Of a stretch of 64,000 nucleotides of DNA, positions 45,937 through 55,359 are shown piece after piece; the first letter of the stretch is position 1, and each line of letters opens with the position of its first letter. The position numbers were made by a program, and so were the translations under genes. The notes below the pieces were generated by a model that was not told the origin of the DNA, did not search any database, and was given only the letters and a program-made list of their open reading frames with translations. The DNA comes from JAMXLO01 sp963726125 (GTDB lineage: Bacteria; Pseudomonadota; Alphaproteobacteria; Acetobacterales; Acetobacteraceae). The stretch is from contig CAVSBG010000013.1 in assembly GCA_963726125.1 (NCBI GenBank), positions 620,001 through 684,000 on the forward strand, given 5' to 3'.

Positions 45937-46223
45937 TGCCTCGCAGCAACGGCGCCGGATTGCCGGCCGTCCATACGCCCAACGAAGCCGACATCTACAA
46001 GGCCATCGGCGAATTGGAGAAGAAGATCCAGCAGCTCGGCCGGAACCAGAAGACCATCGAGGCGAAACTCGAACACGTCGCCGCGCGGGTGGATGCGGCC
46101 AACGCGAACCTGATCATGGGCGTGCAGTTTCTCGCCAAGGTGATGAATTCCATCGGCTGGTGGGCAAGCGGCGACGTGAAGACCTCGGAGCAGGCCTGGC
46201 CGGCCAATCCGCACTGGCACTGA
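45936..46223 (+). CDS. Small coiled-coil protein between midA and pgeF
   Basis: A 95-residue protein. Its centre (EADIYKAIGELEKKIQQLGR, then NQKTIEAKLEHVAARVDAAN) has heptad-like spacing of a coiled coil; the C-terminus is Trp-rich (GWWASGDVKTSEQAWPANPH). The ATG overlaps the midA stop (TGATG). No function is known to me. It is likely translated with the operon. Confidence 0.6.
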   Translation: MPRSNGAGLPAVHTPNEADIYKAIGELEKKIQQLGRNQKTIEAKLEHVAARVDAANANLIMGVQFLAKVMNSIGWWASGDVKTSEQAWPANPHWH

Positions 46224-46272
46224 ACGCCAGCGCGCCCTGGACAATACCAGGACGCACCGCCACAAACCCTTC

Positions 46273-47028
46273 ATGTTGCTGACTACCGACTCGCTCCGCG
46301 TGCCGCATGGCTTCTTCACGCGAGAGGGCGGGGTCTCCGAGGGCCCTTACGCCAGTCTCAATTGCAGTCTCTCGAGTGGTGACTCGCGGGACGCAGTGAG
46401 CGAGAACCGGGCGCGCGCCTGCCGCGCGGTCGGCGCCGAACCGACGCGGTTGGTCGGGCTGCTGCAGGTGCATGGCGCCGACGTAATCACGGTCAACGAG
46501 ACGTGGCTACCAGGCGCTGGCCCGCGCGCCGACGCGATGGTGACGGACCGCCCCGGCATCGCACTGGGTATCGTCACCGCCGACTGCGCGCCGATCCTGT
46601 TCGCCGATGCCCGCACTGGCGTCGTGGGAGCTGCCCACGCGGGGTGGCGGAGTGCGGTCGGGGGCGTCATCGAGGCCACCGTCAACGCGATGGTCCGATC
46701 TGGCGCGCAGCTATCGTCGATCACCGCGGCTGTCGGACCCTGCATCGGCCAGGCTTCCTACGAGGTCGGGGGCGATCTGCGCGACGCGGTTCTGGCGCGG
46801 GATCCGGAGCACGACGCGTTCTTTGGCGGCGGGCGGCGGGAGGCGCGCTGGCAGTTCGACCTGTCCGGCTACTGTGCGGCCCGTCTCGCCGCGGCCGGCG
46901 TATCGTCGGTGCACAGGCTGGACGCCGACACCGCTGCCGACGAGGCGCGGTTCTTCTCGCATCGGCGGCGCACCCTTGGCGGGGGCGGTCCGATCGGGCA
47001 CCAGATTTCCATCATCACGTTGGACTGA
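46273..47028 (+). CDS. pgeF: Peptidoglycan editing factor PgeF (YfiH/LACC1 family)
   Basis: A 251-residue cytoplasmic zinc/copper-type enzyme once annotated as polyphenol oxidase. Family metal-site residues are His67 in LLQVHGADVI, Cys105 in VTADCAPILF and His122 in AAHAGWRSAVGG; the N-terminus PHGFFTREGGVSEGPYASLN is also diagnostic. PgeF limits incorporation of wrong amino acids into peptidoglycan, and relatives cleave adenosine and other purine nucleosides. It fits an envelope-related operon with lgt. Confidence 0.9.
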   Translation: MLLTTDSLRVPHGFFTREGGVSEGPYASLNCSLSSGDSRDAVSENRARACRAVGAEPTRLVGLLQVHGADVITVNETWLPGAGPRADAMVTDRPGIALGIVTADCAPILFADARTGVVGAAHAGWRSAVGGVIEATVNAMVRSGAQLSSITAAVGPCIGQASYEVGGDLRDAVLARDPEHDAFFGGGRREARWQFDLSGYCAARLAAAGVSSVHRLDADTAADEARFFSHRRRTLGGGGPIGHQISIITLD

Positions 47029-47037
47029 AGGTCATTC

Positions 47038-48039
47038 GTGCGGTTCTGTCTTTCCCTGCTGTTGTTGCTCCTGCTGTCATCGTGTGGCGACCTACCCGAG
47101 CCGTTTCTCGGCAATCCCGGCGCGAATGGTCGCATCCTTGCCCAGCCGCCGACGCCGCGGCTCGCTGTACCGACTCCGACCAATGCATTGCTGGGGGACG
47201 ACGCCAGCCGAAAATTGGCCGACAACATCGCGGCTGGGTTGCAGGCGATCGAGGTGCCGGCGATCGCCGGGAAAGTGCACAGCGGCGACTGGCGCCTGGT
47301 CACCGATGCGGAAACGCGCGGGAGCACCGTGGTTCCCGTGTTCACCATCATCGACCCCAAGGGCAAAGACATGGGCAAGGCCGAAGGGGCTCCGGTGTCG
47401 ACGCAAGCCTGGGCATTGGGCGCGGACGTAACGCTGGACAAGGCCGCGGCCGACGCTGCGCCGAAGATCTCCAGCCTGCTCACCGGCATTCAGACTGCCG
47501 AACTGCACCGGGATCCGAACAGCTTGTACAATCGGGTCGCCAAGGTTGATGTGACGACCGTCACCGGTGCACCGGGCGATGGCAACGCGACACTGACCAA
47601 ACAGATGAAAGCCCATCTGTCCGCGCTGGGCCCGGTGGTGCAGGACACTGCCAACGGCGCCGACTTCGTGGTGCAGGGCGACGTGAAGATGGTGCCGATA
47701 GCGGGCAATCAGCAGCGCGTGGAGATCCAGTGGAGCGTCAAGGTGCCCAGCGGGGACGAGCGCGGCAAGGTGGTACAGCTGAATGAAATTCCGGCGGGCT
47801 CGCTCGATCATTATTGGGCCGATGTCGCGGTCATCGTCGCAACCGAGGCGGCTGGTGGCGTCAATGACGTGATCCTGCGGCAGTCCGGCCGCGAGCCGGG
47901 CAAGGATGGACAGCCGGGCAAGCCAGGGGAGCCGGGTAAGCCTGGGGAGCCGGGGAAGGCCGCGGCGGCGGCGGTTCATGGACAGAGCCAGGGGGCGTTG
48001 CTAGAAAGTCCCAAGGCCGGAGTAGAGCCGGTCCGATGA
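47038..48039 (+). CDS. Lipoprotein with collagen-like C-terminal tail
   Basis: A 333-residue protein starting GTG, with a type II signal peptide RFCLSLLLLLLLSSCGDLPE; the lipobox Cys16 is the expected acylation site. The middle contains no recognised domain, with segments such as NIAAGLQAIEVPAIAGKVHS and RVEIQWSVKVPSGDERGK. Near the end (about residues 285-307) is a Gly-X-Y run, PGKDGQPGKPGEPGKPGEPG, as in bacterial collagen-like proteins. It is nine bases after pgeF. Function unknown; an envelope lipoprotein modified by the nearby Lgt is a fair inference. Confidence 0.78.
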   Translation: MRFCLSLLLLLLLSSCGDLPEPFLGNPGANGRILAQPPTPRLAVPTPTNALLGDDASRKLADNIAAGLQAIEVPAIAGKVHSGDWRLVTDAETRGSTVVPVFTIIDPKGKDMGKAEGAPVSTQAWALGADVTLDKAAADAAPKISSLLTGIQTAELHRDPNSLYNRVAKVDVTTVTGAPGDGNATLTKQMKAHLSALGPVVQDTANGADFVVQGDVKMVPIAGNQQRVEIQWSVKVPSGDERGKVVQLNEIPAGSLDHYWADVAVIVATEAAGGVNDVILRQSGREPGKDGQPGKPGEPGKPGEPGKAAAAAVHGQSQGALLESPKAGVEPVR

Positions 48040-48061
48040 TCCCTCTGACCGGCCGAGCTGC

Positions 48062-48994
48062 ATGAAAATCGTTGCCTGCAACAGCAACCGCCCGCTCGCC
48101 GAGGCGGTTGCCGCCACGTTGAAATTGCCGCTCACGCGAGCCTCGATCCGCCGCTTCGCCGACATGGAGGTGTTCGTGGAAATCCACGAGAACGTCCGTG
48201 GCGAGGATGTGTTCGTGATGCAACCCACATCTTATCCGGCGAACGACAGCCTGATGGAGTTGCTGGTGACGCTGGATGCGCTGCGGCGTTCCTCGGCGCG
48301 GCGGATTACCGCGGTCATGCCGTATTTCGGCTATGCGCGGCAGGACCGGAAGACCGCGTCGCGCTCGCCGATCAGCGCAAAGCTGGTAGCCAACCTGATT
48401 ACCGTGGCGGGCGCCAACCGCGTGCTCACGATGGATCTCCACGCCGCACAGATCCAGGGGTTCTTCGACATCCCGGTGGACAATCTGTACGCCGCGCCGC
48501 TGTTCAGCCGCGACATCCAGGAGACCTACAAGGGTCGTGACCTGATGATCGTCTCGCCCGACGTGGGCGGCGTGCTGCGCGCCCGATTGCTGGCGACACG
48601 GCTGAACTGCGACCTGGCGATCATCGACAAGCGCCGTGAGCGCGCGGGACATTCCGAAGTCATGAACGTCATCGGCGATGTGGCGGGGCGCGACTGTATC
48701 CTGGTGGACGATATGGTGGATTCCGGGGGCACGCACTGCAATGCCGCGGATGCATTGATCAAGTCTGGCGCTCGCTCCGTGGGGGCGTACGTGACACACG
48801 GCGTGCTGTCGGGCGGAGCAGTTGCGCGTATCGCGTCTTCGCCAATCGAGCGGATGGTTACCACCAATTCAATCCTGGCAACCGAGGCGATGCGGTTGGC
48901 GCCGAACATCCACCAGCTCACCATCGCGCCGTTGATGGCACAGGCGATGCAGCGGATTTCGGATGAGAGTTCGGTGAGCTCGCTGTTTGATTGA
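48062..48994 (+). CDS. prsA: Ribose-phosphate pyrophosphokinase
   Basis: A 310-residue cytoplasmic enzyme making PRPP from ribose 5-phosphate and ATP, for nucleotide, His and Trp synthesis. The N-terminus KIVACNSNRPLAEAVAATL, the ATP/regulatory region YARQDRKTASRSPISAKLVA, NLYAAPLFSRD, and the PRPP-binding CILVDDMVDSGGTHCNAADA are all present. Length is normal. Confidence 0.94.
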   Translation: MKIVACNSNRPLAEAVAATLKLPLTRASIRRFADMEVFVEIHENVRGEDVFVMQPTSYPANDSLMELLVTLDALRRSSARRITAVMPYFGYARQDRKTASRSPISAKLVANLITVAGANRVLTMDLHAAQIQGFFDIPVDNLYAAPLFSRDIQETYKGRDLMIVSPDVGGVLRARLLATRLNCDLAIIDKRRERAGHSEVMNVIGDVAGRDCILVDDMVDSGGTHCNAADALIKSGARSVGAYVTHGVLSGGAVARIASSPIERMVTTNSILATEAMRLAPNIHQLTIAPLMAQAMQRISDESSVSSLFD

Positions 48995-49112
48995 GCCGAC
49001 GTCCGGATGGATGCTGACAAACGTGTGAGCAACGGCGCGATGCAGCATGGGACCAGTTAACGCCACGGGACTTCCCTGATACGTCCCGTGTGAGGTGGCA
49101 CGGGGAAACCGA

Positions 49113-50045
49113 ATGCAGCGGGTCGGGGATCGGCGGCGCGGTCTTGCCGCAGCGGGCACGATACGTGTTTGCGTGTCGCTGATGGTGGTGCTCGGGCCAG
49201 CTCTGTACTCGCCAGCGAGTGTCGCAAGGACCACGCACGCCTCGCATCATGTTGCCGCGTCGAGCGTGCACCATGCGTCAGTGCCACCGAAGCACGCACG
49301 GAAGGCTCTCGCATCCAGCCATCGTACGACGCACGAGTCGGCCAGACCGGCACATCACGTTGCGGGACGAAAGCGCGCGATTGAACCTGCTCGGATACAG
49401 ACAGATCGGCCACTCATCGTCATCGACCCCGGTCATGGCGGCAACGATCCCGGCGCCATCGGCGTCACCGGCACCGAGGAGAAGACCATAACCCTGGCGA
49501 CCGCGCAGGAGCTGCAGCATACACTGTCGCGCGGCGGTCGCTATCGGATCGCACTGACACGGACCGGCGACCGGAGCGTCTCTCTCGCGGAACGACTGGC
49601 GTTTGCGCGGACGCATGATGCGGACTTGTTGATTGCGATCCATGCGGATGCATCACGCGATCGTCGCGCACGCGGGGCGAGCGTCTATATCAGCAGCGAT
49701 GACGTGACGACCCATTTCGCGGCGGACAAACGCAGCGCGGGTATTATTGCGCGTGCGATGGCTGGGCCGGAACCGGAGCCGGGTTCTGCCTGGCTGCAAT
49801 ACACCATGATCGACCAGCTCGCGGACGACGTTCGGATGACGGACTCGCCGGCGCGTCATGCGCACCTGTATGTCCTGGCGTCGCATAAGATACCGAGCGT
49901 GCTGTTGGAGGTGGGCTTTCTGTCAAACCGGCAGGATGAGTCGCTGCTCAGGCAAGCCGCACACAGACGCGTCCTGGTTCAGGCGATCAGCGACGCAATC
50001 GACGACTACTTTGCGGCATTCAAGGAACCTGCCTCCCGGACATGA
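49113..50045 (+). CDS. N-acetylmuramoyl-L-alanine amidase (Amidase_3), exported
   Basis: A 310-residue cell-wall hydrolase that cleaves the amide between MurNAc and the stem peptide. After an N-terminal basic-hydrophobic signal-like region (GTIRVCVSLMVVLGPALYSP) and a His/Ser/Ala-rich linker, the catalytic domain shows the zinc ligands His108 in VIDPGHGGNDPG, Glu122/123 in TEEKTI and His177 in IAIHADAS, and catalytic Glu266 in VLLEVGFLSN. GGGGA six bases before this ATG supports it over a GTG start six codons earlier. No AMIN domain precedes the catalytic part. Confidence 0.87.
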   Translation: MQRVGDRRRGLAAAGTIRVCVSLMVVLGPALYSPASVARTTHASHHVAASSVHHASVPPKHARKALASSHRTTHESARPAHHVAGRKRAIEPARIQTDRPLIVIDPGHGGNDPGAIGVTGTEEKTITLATAQELQHTLSRGGRYRIALTRTGDRSVSLAERLAFARTHDADLLIAIHADASRDRRARGASVYISSDDVTTHFAADKRSAGIIARAMAGPEPEPGSAWLQYTMIDQLADDVRMTDSPARHAHLYVLASHKIPSVLLEVGFLSNRQDESLLRQAAHRRVLVQAISDAIDDYFAAFKEPASRT

Positions 50046-50143
50046 TGCGACCACGACGGCGGGGCGGGTGCCGCCGTGGGCAGCAGCGCCAGCACATGCT
50101 AGGACAACCTTCGGCGGCGCCGCCGCGACGCGAGGAGAAGTCG

Positions 50144-51484
50144 ATGCGCCAGATGACCTTGGTTGCCTTCCTGCAAGCCCAGAACTGCACGAACTTCGTC
50201 GGCTCGTGGCGGCATCCCGAGGCATCGCCGGACTTCATGACCGCCGACTACTATCGCCACATCGCCCGGGTGCTGGAAGCTGGCAAGTTCCATGTCGGCT
50301 TCTTCGACGATCGGCTGGCGATGCCGGACCGTTTCGGGGGCGACCACGCGCACACCGTGGCGAACGGGATCCGTTGCGTGAAGATGGACCCGATCACCAT
50401 CCTGACGGTGATGGGCATGGCGACCGAACGGCTCGGGCTTGGTTCGACCTGCTCCACCACGTACTACGAACCGTTCCACGTCGCGCGCGTGTTCCAGACG
50501 CTGGACCTGATGACCAATGGCCGCGCCGCTTGGAACATCGTGACCTCGATGAACGACGGCGAGGCTTTGAACATGGGGCACGCCGCACACGGCGACCACG
50601 ATCTTCGTTACGACCGCGCCGACGAATTCCTGGAGGTTGTCACCGGGCACTGGGATTCCTGGGACGACGACGCTCTGGTGGTGGACAAGCAGACCGGCCT
50701 GTTTGCGCATCCCGACAAGGTGAGGCGGCTGGATCACAAGGGCGACTTCTTTCGTTCACGCGGACCGTTCACCGTGCCGCGCTCGCCGCAGGGTCATCCG
50801 GTGCTGATCCAGGCCGGACAGAGTGGTCGCGGACGCCGCTTCTCCGTGCGTTGGGCGGAACTGGTGTTCGTCGTCTACCACTCGATCGAACAGGGCAAGG
50901 CCGACTACGCCGCGTTCAAGCAGCAGCTTGCGGACGCGGGACGTGATCCGGAGAAAGTGGTGGTCGCGCCTGGTATCTATACAGTTGTGGCAGAGACGCG
51001 CGCCGAGGCGGAAGACAAGGTGGCGATGATCGATAAGCTGCCGAAAGAGATCGACCAACTCTCCTTGCTTTGCGAGGTGCTCAACGTCGATCTGTCGAAG
51101 AAGCCGCTGGACGAACCCTGGAGCGAGGAGGAGATCAACTCCTGGACGGGCGCGCAGGGCATTCGCGATCGTATCTTCCGCGTGAAGGGCATCCGTAATC
51201 CAACGACGCGCGACTTCATGGAGATCAGCCACCGCGGAACGTTCCGCGACCATCCTCGGTTCATCGGCAGTGCGAAGGATGTCGCCGACGGCATGGAGGA
51301 ATGGTTCGCCAACCGCGCCTGCGACGGCTACGTGATTGCCGCATCGCATGTGCCCGGCGGCTACGAGGAGTTCGTGCGTTACGTTGTCCCCGAACTGCAA
51401 CGCCGCGGGCTGCTTCACAAGGACTATAGCGGCACCACATTGCGGGAGAACCTTGGTCTCGAGCGCCCGCGCGTCGGTGCGTAG
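50144..51484 (+). CDS. LLM-class FMN-dependent monooxygenase (NtaA/SnaA/DszA family)
   Basis: A 446-residue flavin-dependent enzyme. The N-terminus MRQMTLVAFLQAQNCTNFVG, the segment EAGKFHVGFFDDRLAMPDRF, the central GRAAWNIVTSMNDGEALNMG and QAGQSGRGRRFSVRWAELVF mark the nitrilotriacetate/dibenzothiophene/pristinamycin monooxygenase group. GAGGAGAAGTCG precedes the start. These enzymes use FMNH2 from a partner reductase, which is not in this window, to attack sulfur, nitrogen or long-chain substrates. It leads a likely operon with a GST and a histidine phosphatase. Confidence 0.85.
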   Translation: MRQMTLVAFLQAQNCTNFVGSWRHPEASPDFMTADYYRHIARVLEAGKFHVGFFDDRLAMPDRFGGDHAHTVANGIRCVKMDPITILTVMGMATERLGLGSTCSTTYYEPFHVARVFQTLDLMTNGRAAWNIVTSMNDGEALNMGHAAHGDHDLRYDRADEFLEVVTGHWDSWDDDALVVDKQTGLFAHPDKVRRLDHKGDFFRSRGPFTVPRSPQGHPVLIQAGQSGRGRRFSVRWAELVFVVYHSIEQGKADYAAFKQQLADAGRDPEKVVVAPGIYTVVAETRAEAEDKVAMIDKLPKEIDQLSLLCEVLNVDLSKKPLDEPWSEEEINSWTGAQGIRDRIFRVKGIRNPTTRDFMEISHRGTFRDHPRFIGSAKDVADGMEEWFANRACDGYVIAASHVPGGYEEFVRYVVPELQRRGLLHKDYSGTTLRENLGLERPRVGA

Positions 51485-51517
51485 CGCAGGGTTCACCATC
51501 GACGAGGGAGAGAAGTC

Positions 51518-52135
51518 ATGAAGCTGATGTATTCGCCCGGTGCCTGTTCCGTCGGCATCCACGTCCTGCTGGAAGAGATCGGCAAGCCCTATGAGGCGCA
51601 ACTGGTCAACCTGCGCGAGGGTGCGCAGTACAAGGCAGACTTCACCGCGGTCAATCCGAAATCGAAGGTGCCGACACTGGTGCGCGACGATGGCTCCGTG
51701 CTGACGGAGTATCCGGCGATCGCGTATTGGCTGGCGCGCACAAATCCGGAGAAGAAGCTGCTTCCGGATGACGTTGACGCCCAGACGCGCGCGTTCGAGG
51801 CGTTGGATTACGCGGTCAGCACGATCCACATGCAAGGCTTCTCGCGGCTGTTCCGCGCTTCCAACTACACACCGAACCCCGCGGATGAGGACAAGGTGAA
51901 GGAGCGTGGCAAGGAGATGGTGGAGAAAGGCTTCGCTGTCATGGATAAGGCACTTGGCGGGAAGGATTATCTGGTTGGTGCGTTCTCCATAGCTAACTCG
52001 GCGCTGTTCTACACCGAGTTCTGGGGCGCCAAGCGCATGAACATGACGCTGCCGAGCCATTGCGATGCGCATCTGAAGAGGATGATGGCGCGGCCAGCGG
52101 TGCAGCGCGTGTTGCAGCAGGAAGGCTTGAACTGA
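51518..52135 (+). CDS. Glutathione S-transferase, beta class
   Basis: A 205-residue cytosolic GST. The thioredoxin-fold domain starts MKLMYSPGACSVGIHVLLEE, in which Cys10 matches the catalytic cysteine of beta-class bacterial GSTs; NPKSKVPTLVRDDGSVLTEY carries the cis-Pro and the glutathione gamma-glutamyl contact. The all-helical C-terminal domain follows. GAGGGAGAGAAGTC is a good ribosome site. It probably conjugates glutathione to electrophiles produced by the neighbouring monooxygenase, but this is only contextual. Confidence 0.88.
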   Translation: MKLMYSPGACSVGIHVLLEEIGKPYEAQLVNLREGAQYKADFTAVNPKSKVPTLVRDDGSVLTEYPAIAYWLARTNPEKKLLPDDVDAQTRAFEALDYAVSTIHMQGFSRLFRASNYTPNPADEDKVKERGKEMVEKGFAVMDKALGGKDYLVGAFSIANSALFYTEFWGAKRMNMTLPSHCDAHLKRMMARPAVQRVLQQEGLN

Positions 52136-52139
52136 CGTG

Positions 52140-52721
52140 ATGGACGGGGCGTTCCAGGAGGTTGCGTTGGCGCAGGTGCCGTTCTGGTTCCTGCGGCATG
52201 GCGAGACCGACTGGAATGCCCAGGGTCTTTCGCAGGGCGGCATCGATATTCCACTGAATGCGACTGGACTTTCGCAGGCGCGACTGGCCGCGCAGAAGCT
52301 GCGCAATCGTGGCATCGCCACGATCGTCGCGTCGCCATTGTCGCGCGCTCGGGTGACGGCGGAGATTGTCGGTGAAGCGCTGGCATTGCCGGTGGCGATC
52401 GATGACGACCTGCGGGAGGTGGCGTTCGGCGTGCAGGAAGGCAAGTCGATGAGCGACTGGTTCGCTGTGTGGCTGGCTGGTGAGATGACCCCCGAGGGTG
52501 CCGAGACATTTGCCACGCTGCGGCGCCGGGCGGTGGCAGCGGCCAATCGGGCGACCGGACAGCCGCCCGCGGTGCTGGTGGTTGCGCATGGGGCGTGGTT
52601 CCGGTCGTTGCGCTCGGCGATGGGGATAGAGCCGACCATGCGGACACAGAACGCGCTGCCGATATTCTGCGAACCGCCGACGGCCCGTAGTGCGGAGTGG
52701 ACGCTCAGTCCGTTGGTGTAA
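52140..52721 (+). CDS. Histidine phosphatase (phosphoglycerate-mutase-like) family protein
   Basis: A 193-residue branch-1 histidine phosphatase. The nucleophilic His is in the RHGE motif (FWFLRHGETDWNAQGLSQGG), with IVASPLSRARVTAEI and the second catalytic His in VVAHGAWFRSL. It may remove phosphate from a small metabolite, sugar or alpha-ribazole phosphate; the substrate cannot be inferred. It starts a few bases after the GST stop; a GTG one codon earlier is also possible. Confidence 0.82.
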   Translation: MDGAFQEVALAQVPFWFLRHGETDWNAQGLSQGGIDIPLNATGLSQARLAAQKLRNRGIATIVASPLSRARVTAEIVGEALALPVAIDDDLREVAFGVQEGKSMSDWFAVWLAGEMTPEGAETFATLRRRAVAAANRATGQPPAVLVVAHGAWFRSLRSAMGIEPTMRTQNALPIFCEPPTARSAEWTLSPLV

Positions 52722-52965
52722 CTGCTACGGACTACCTCGGGCAAGCGGGTAAACCCGTCTCACGCGCGACGCTCTCGGCGGGCTGGTAAGAAGAGGGCAC
52801 GCTGCCGCCGCTTCGCGGGAGAGGGAGCTTTTGAGCCGTGCGGCCTGGACCGTGCTTTACTCGATTGTCCTGACGCAGCGAATTATGTAACGCAGAGTAA
52901 CGGCCTTGTGTTAGATGCTTGGTCCAATCGCCCGACAGAGGCGTTTGAGACGGAGGATCGATCCA

Positions 52966-53796
52966 ATGCGTATCCCCTTGCTGGCCTTTCTGATCATTGG
53001 CGGCTGCTCACCGTCGGCGCCGCACGCCGCTGCACAGCCGAAACCGCCACCGAGTGTCACACCTGCCCAGATCGATTTCAGCAAGGCGATACCTGTTGAC
53101 GAAAACTATCGAAATCAGTTCAGCGAATGCGACCAACGCAACGTCTTCGCAGGAATGCCGATGGAGGGTTTCCGAAAGTGCTCGGGAGATCCAAACCATC
53201 TGACGCGTCTGGTGCGATTCAAGAGCGTGCCTGGTCTACCGGGAGACGCGATTGCCTTCACTTCCAAACTCGGCGTTGATTATGACGGCTCATGGGTCGC
53301 GGCTCACACACCGGGCTTGACCGACCTAAAGGATACCTCGAAGGAATTCCCGGGTCCCGACGGAAAGAATGGTCCGACGGATTCCGACACAGTTGCCTAT
53401 GTCGTCATTCCAAATGCCGGCAATGCCGATGCCAATATCAGGAACGGCTTTTCAATCAAGACCGGAGTTCACCTGGGCAACGTCGGCGTCGTCATTTTCC
53501 GCGACATCGTCGTACCAGTGATCGTCGCGGATGGAGGCCCCTTCAACAAGATTGGCGAAGGTTCGATGGCGCTGCACCGAGCCCTGGGCACGGAACTCTG
53601 TCTGACCCGCAACAGCGAAGGCAACTGCACAAAGGTCAATCTGCACCCGTCCAGTATCGAAGGTGGAGCGACGACAATCATATTTGTTGACTCAGGTACG
53701 CCGGGCGCGACGGCGGCGACCGTTGAGAAGGCAACAGAGCAAGAAGCCACGAAGCTCTTTGACGTTTTCCGCAATAGCTACGCCGGGTCGCCGTAG
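52966..53796 (+). CDS. GH75-like chitosanase, predicted lipoprotein
   Basis: A 276-residue protein with a clear ribosome site (GGAGG, nine bases upstream). The first residues RIPLLAFLIIGGCSPSAPHA form a short lipoprotein-type signal with Cys14. The body matches the fungal-type chitosanase family GH75: FTSKLGVDYDGSWVAAHTPG, DSDTVAYVVIPNAG, and VGVVIFRDIVVPVIVADGGP followed by NKIGEGSMALHRALG, which covers the two acidic-residue regions of the family. It would hydrolyse chitosan, a fungal cell-wall polymer. The family call is from recalled motifs, so a related glycosidase is possible. Confidence 0.7.
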   Translation: MRIPLLAFLIIGGCSPSAPHAAAQPKPPPSVTPAQIDFSKAIPVDENYRNQFSECDQRNVFAGMPMEGFRKCSGDPNHLTRLVRFKSVPGLPGDAIAFTSKLGVDYDGSWVAAHTPGLTDLKDTSKEFPGPDGKNGPTDSDTVAYVVIPNAGNADANIRNGFSIKTGVHLGNVGVVIFRDIVVPVIVADGGPFNKIGEGSMALHRALGTELCLTRNSEGNCTKVNLHPSSIEGGATTIIFVDSGTPGATAATVEKATEQEATKLFDVFRNSYAGSP

Positions 53797-53973
53797 ACCG
53801 GCCTGCCGCCGGCCGAGCGACCAGGTACGGACCTCAGCATCCACTGCGATCAAAGTGTTGGTGGCACAGATCTGTGCGCCGAACGTAGCCACCCAGCGCA
53901 TCCACTGATTTCGCCGGTCTTGGCCGCCGTCCCCTGAGCGCCGTTCGCGACGTGGCAGTAGTTCATCGCGCTG

Positions 53974-55278
53974 CTAACCGTCGCCTGCCCTTTCGTGCTT
54001 CTCGAGAGCGGCTTTCTCTGGGGGGAGGCCGCGCCATAACAGGACGGCTGCGGCCACACCGATGATGCCGCAGGTGCTGAACGCAGCGGCGTAGCCGAGA
54101 TGCTGGACGATGAGTTGGCTGCTGAGGCCGCTTGCCGTTGCGCCGAGTGACCGCATCGTGGCCATGGTTCCCTGGGCCAGATTGTAGCGGCCGGTACCCT
54201 GGGTCTCATCGGCCAGCCATATCGGCGTCAGCGCGGCAAATAGACCGGTGCCGATGCCGCCGATAACCTGAATGCTGACGAGGTATGCCGGGTCGCCCGA
54301 GAGGATGGTTAGGACGGCACGCCCTGGGAGCATGACAAAGCCGATCACCAGCAGAAGCCGATAGCCGAACTGGTCGGCTCGCTTGCCAACCAGGATGGAG
54401 GAGGCGAGCATGCCAAGCTGCGACGCAATAATCAGCACAGAGGTGAAGATCATTCCGGTGCCCGGCCGATCGGTGCCGAGCTTCTGGCCGACCAGGGTCA
54501 ACAGGGGCGCATCGGCCAGTTCATAGAGGAAGCTGCACGCGGCGAATGCCAGGAGCCGGCGGTTGCGTAGAAGTGCGAGGGAGCCGGTCGGTCCGCGGTG
54601 TTCGTTGTCCTCGGGCTGCAGGCCGCGCGCGCGGCGGAGGTCCACCTTGCCGTATGGAATGGTCATCGCGACGAACGCGGCGATGGCCGCCAGCACGGGG
54701 ACCTGAAGGAAGACACCACGGGTGGAGAACAGCCAGGCGATGAGGCCGGACAGGACTGCGGCCGCAACGTTGCCGGCACGCGACCAGGCGGCGTTGCGAC
54801 CCATGCGCGCGGTCAGGACGTCTCGGGTGCAGAGGCCGACGGTCAGCGCCGCGATGGCCGGTTCGAAGACGCCGCTTACGACCTCGATGATGCTGTTGGC
54901 GAACAGCACTGGCCAGAAACCTGGTGCCCAGGCGAGCACGAGGACGGCACATGACAGTCCGAGCAGCGCCCAGAGCATGACGGCGCGCTTGCGGCCTGTG
55001 CGATCGAGCCAGGCGCCGATGGGCGCCTGCGCGGCCAGGCCGAGCCAGCCACTGATTGTGCTGACCAGGCCGGTCGTCGTCGGGCTCCATCCCTGTTCGG
55101 TGATCAGATAGACGATGATGTAGGGGCCCAGTCCACCGCGGACATCGGCGATCAGGAAGTTCAGCCAATCGAGCGACGGGGCATGAAGGTTCTGTGGGCG
55201 CAGTCGCTCCTGGATGCTTCCTGAGCGCTCACGAATGAACTGAGCGCTGCGGCGAAGGCGAGAGGTAAGCTGGGTCAT
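53974..55278 (-). CDS. Major facilitator superfamily transporter
   Basis: A 434-residue inner-membrane carrier with about 12 predicted helices. It has the loop 2-3 MFS motif in GAWLDRTGRKRAVMLWALLG and a matching second-half motif in LVGKRADQFGYRLLLVIGFV, plus YIIVYLITEQGWSPTTTGLV near the N-terminus. Drug or small-molecule export is common for this branch, but the substrate is unknown. It stands alone on the minus strand. Confidence 0.87.
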   Translation of the reverse strand: MTQLTSRLRRSAQFIRERSGSIQERLRPQNLHAPSLDWLNFLIADVRGGLGPYIIVYLITEQGWSPTTTGLVSTISGWLGLAAQAPIGAWLDRTGRKRAVMLWALLGLSCAVLVLAWAPGFWPVLFANSIIEVVSGVFEPAIAALTVGLCTRDVLTARMGRNAAWSRAGNVAAAVLSGLIAWLFSTRGVFLQVPVLAAIAAFVAMTIPYGKVDLRRARGLQPEDNEHRGPTGSLALLRNRRLLAFAACSFLYELADAPLLTLVGQKLGTDRPGTGMIFTSVLIIASQLGMLASSILVGKRADQFGYRLLLVIGFVMLPGRAVLTILSGDPAYLVSIQVIGGIGTGLFAALTPIWLADETQGTGRYNLAQGTMATMRSLGATASGLSSQLIVQHLGYAAAFSTCGIIGVAAAVLLWRGLPPEKAALEKHERAGDG

Positions 55279-55359
55279 CTCGCGCCACTTCGGTGCGCTG
55301 GCGGACGCATTGGCGTGATCAGCGGGGCCTAGAGGGGACGCCCGGTCAGCTCGTACGGG

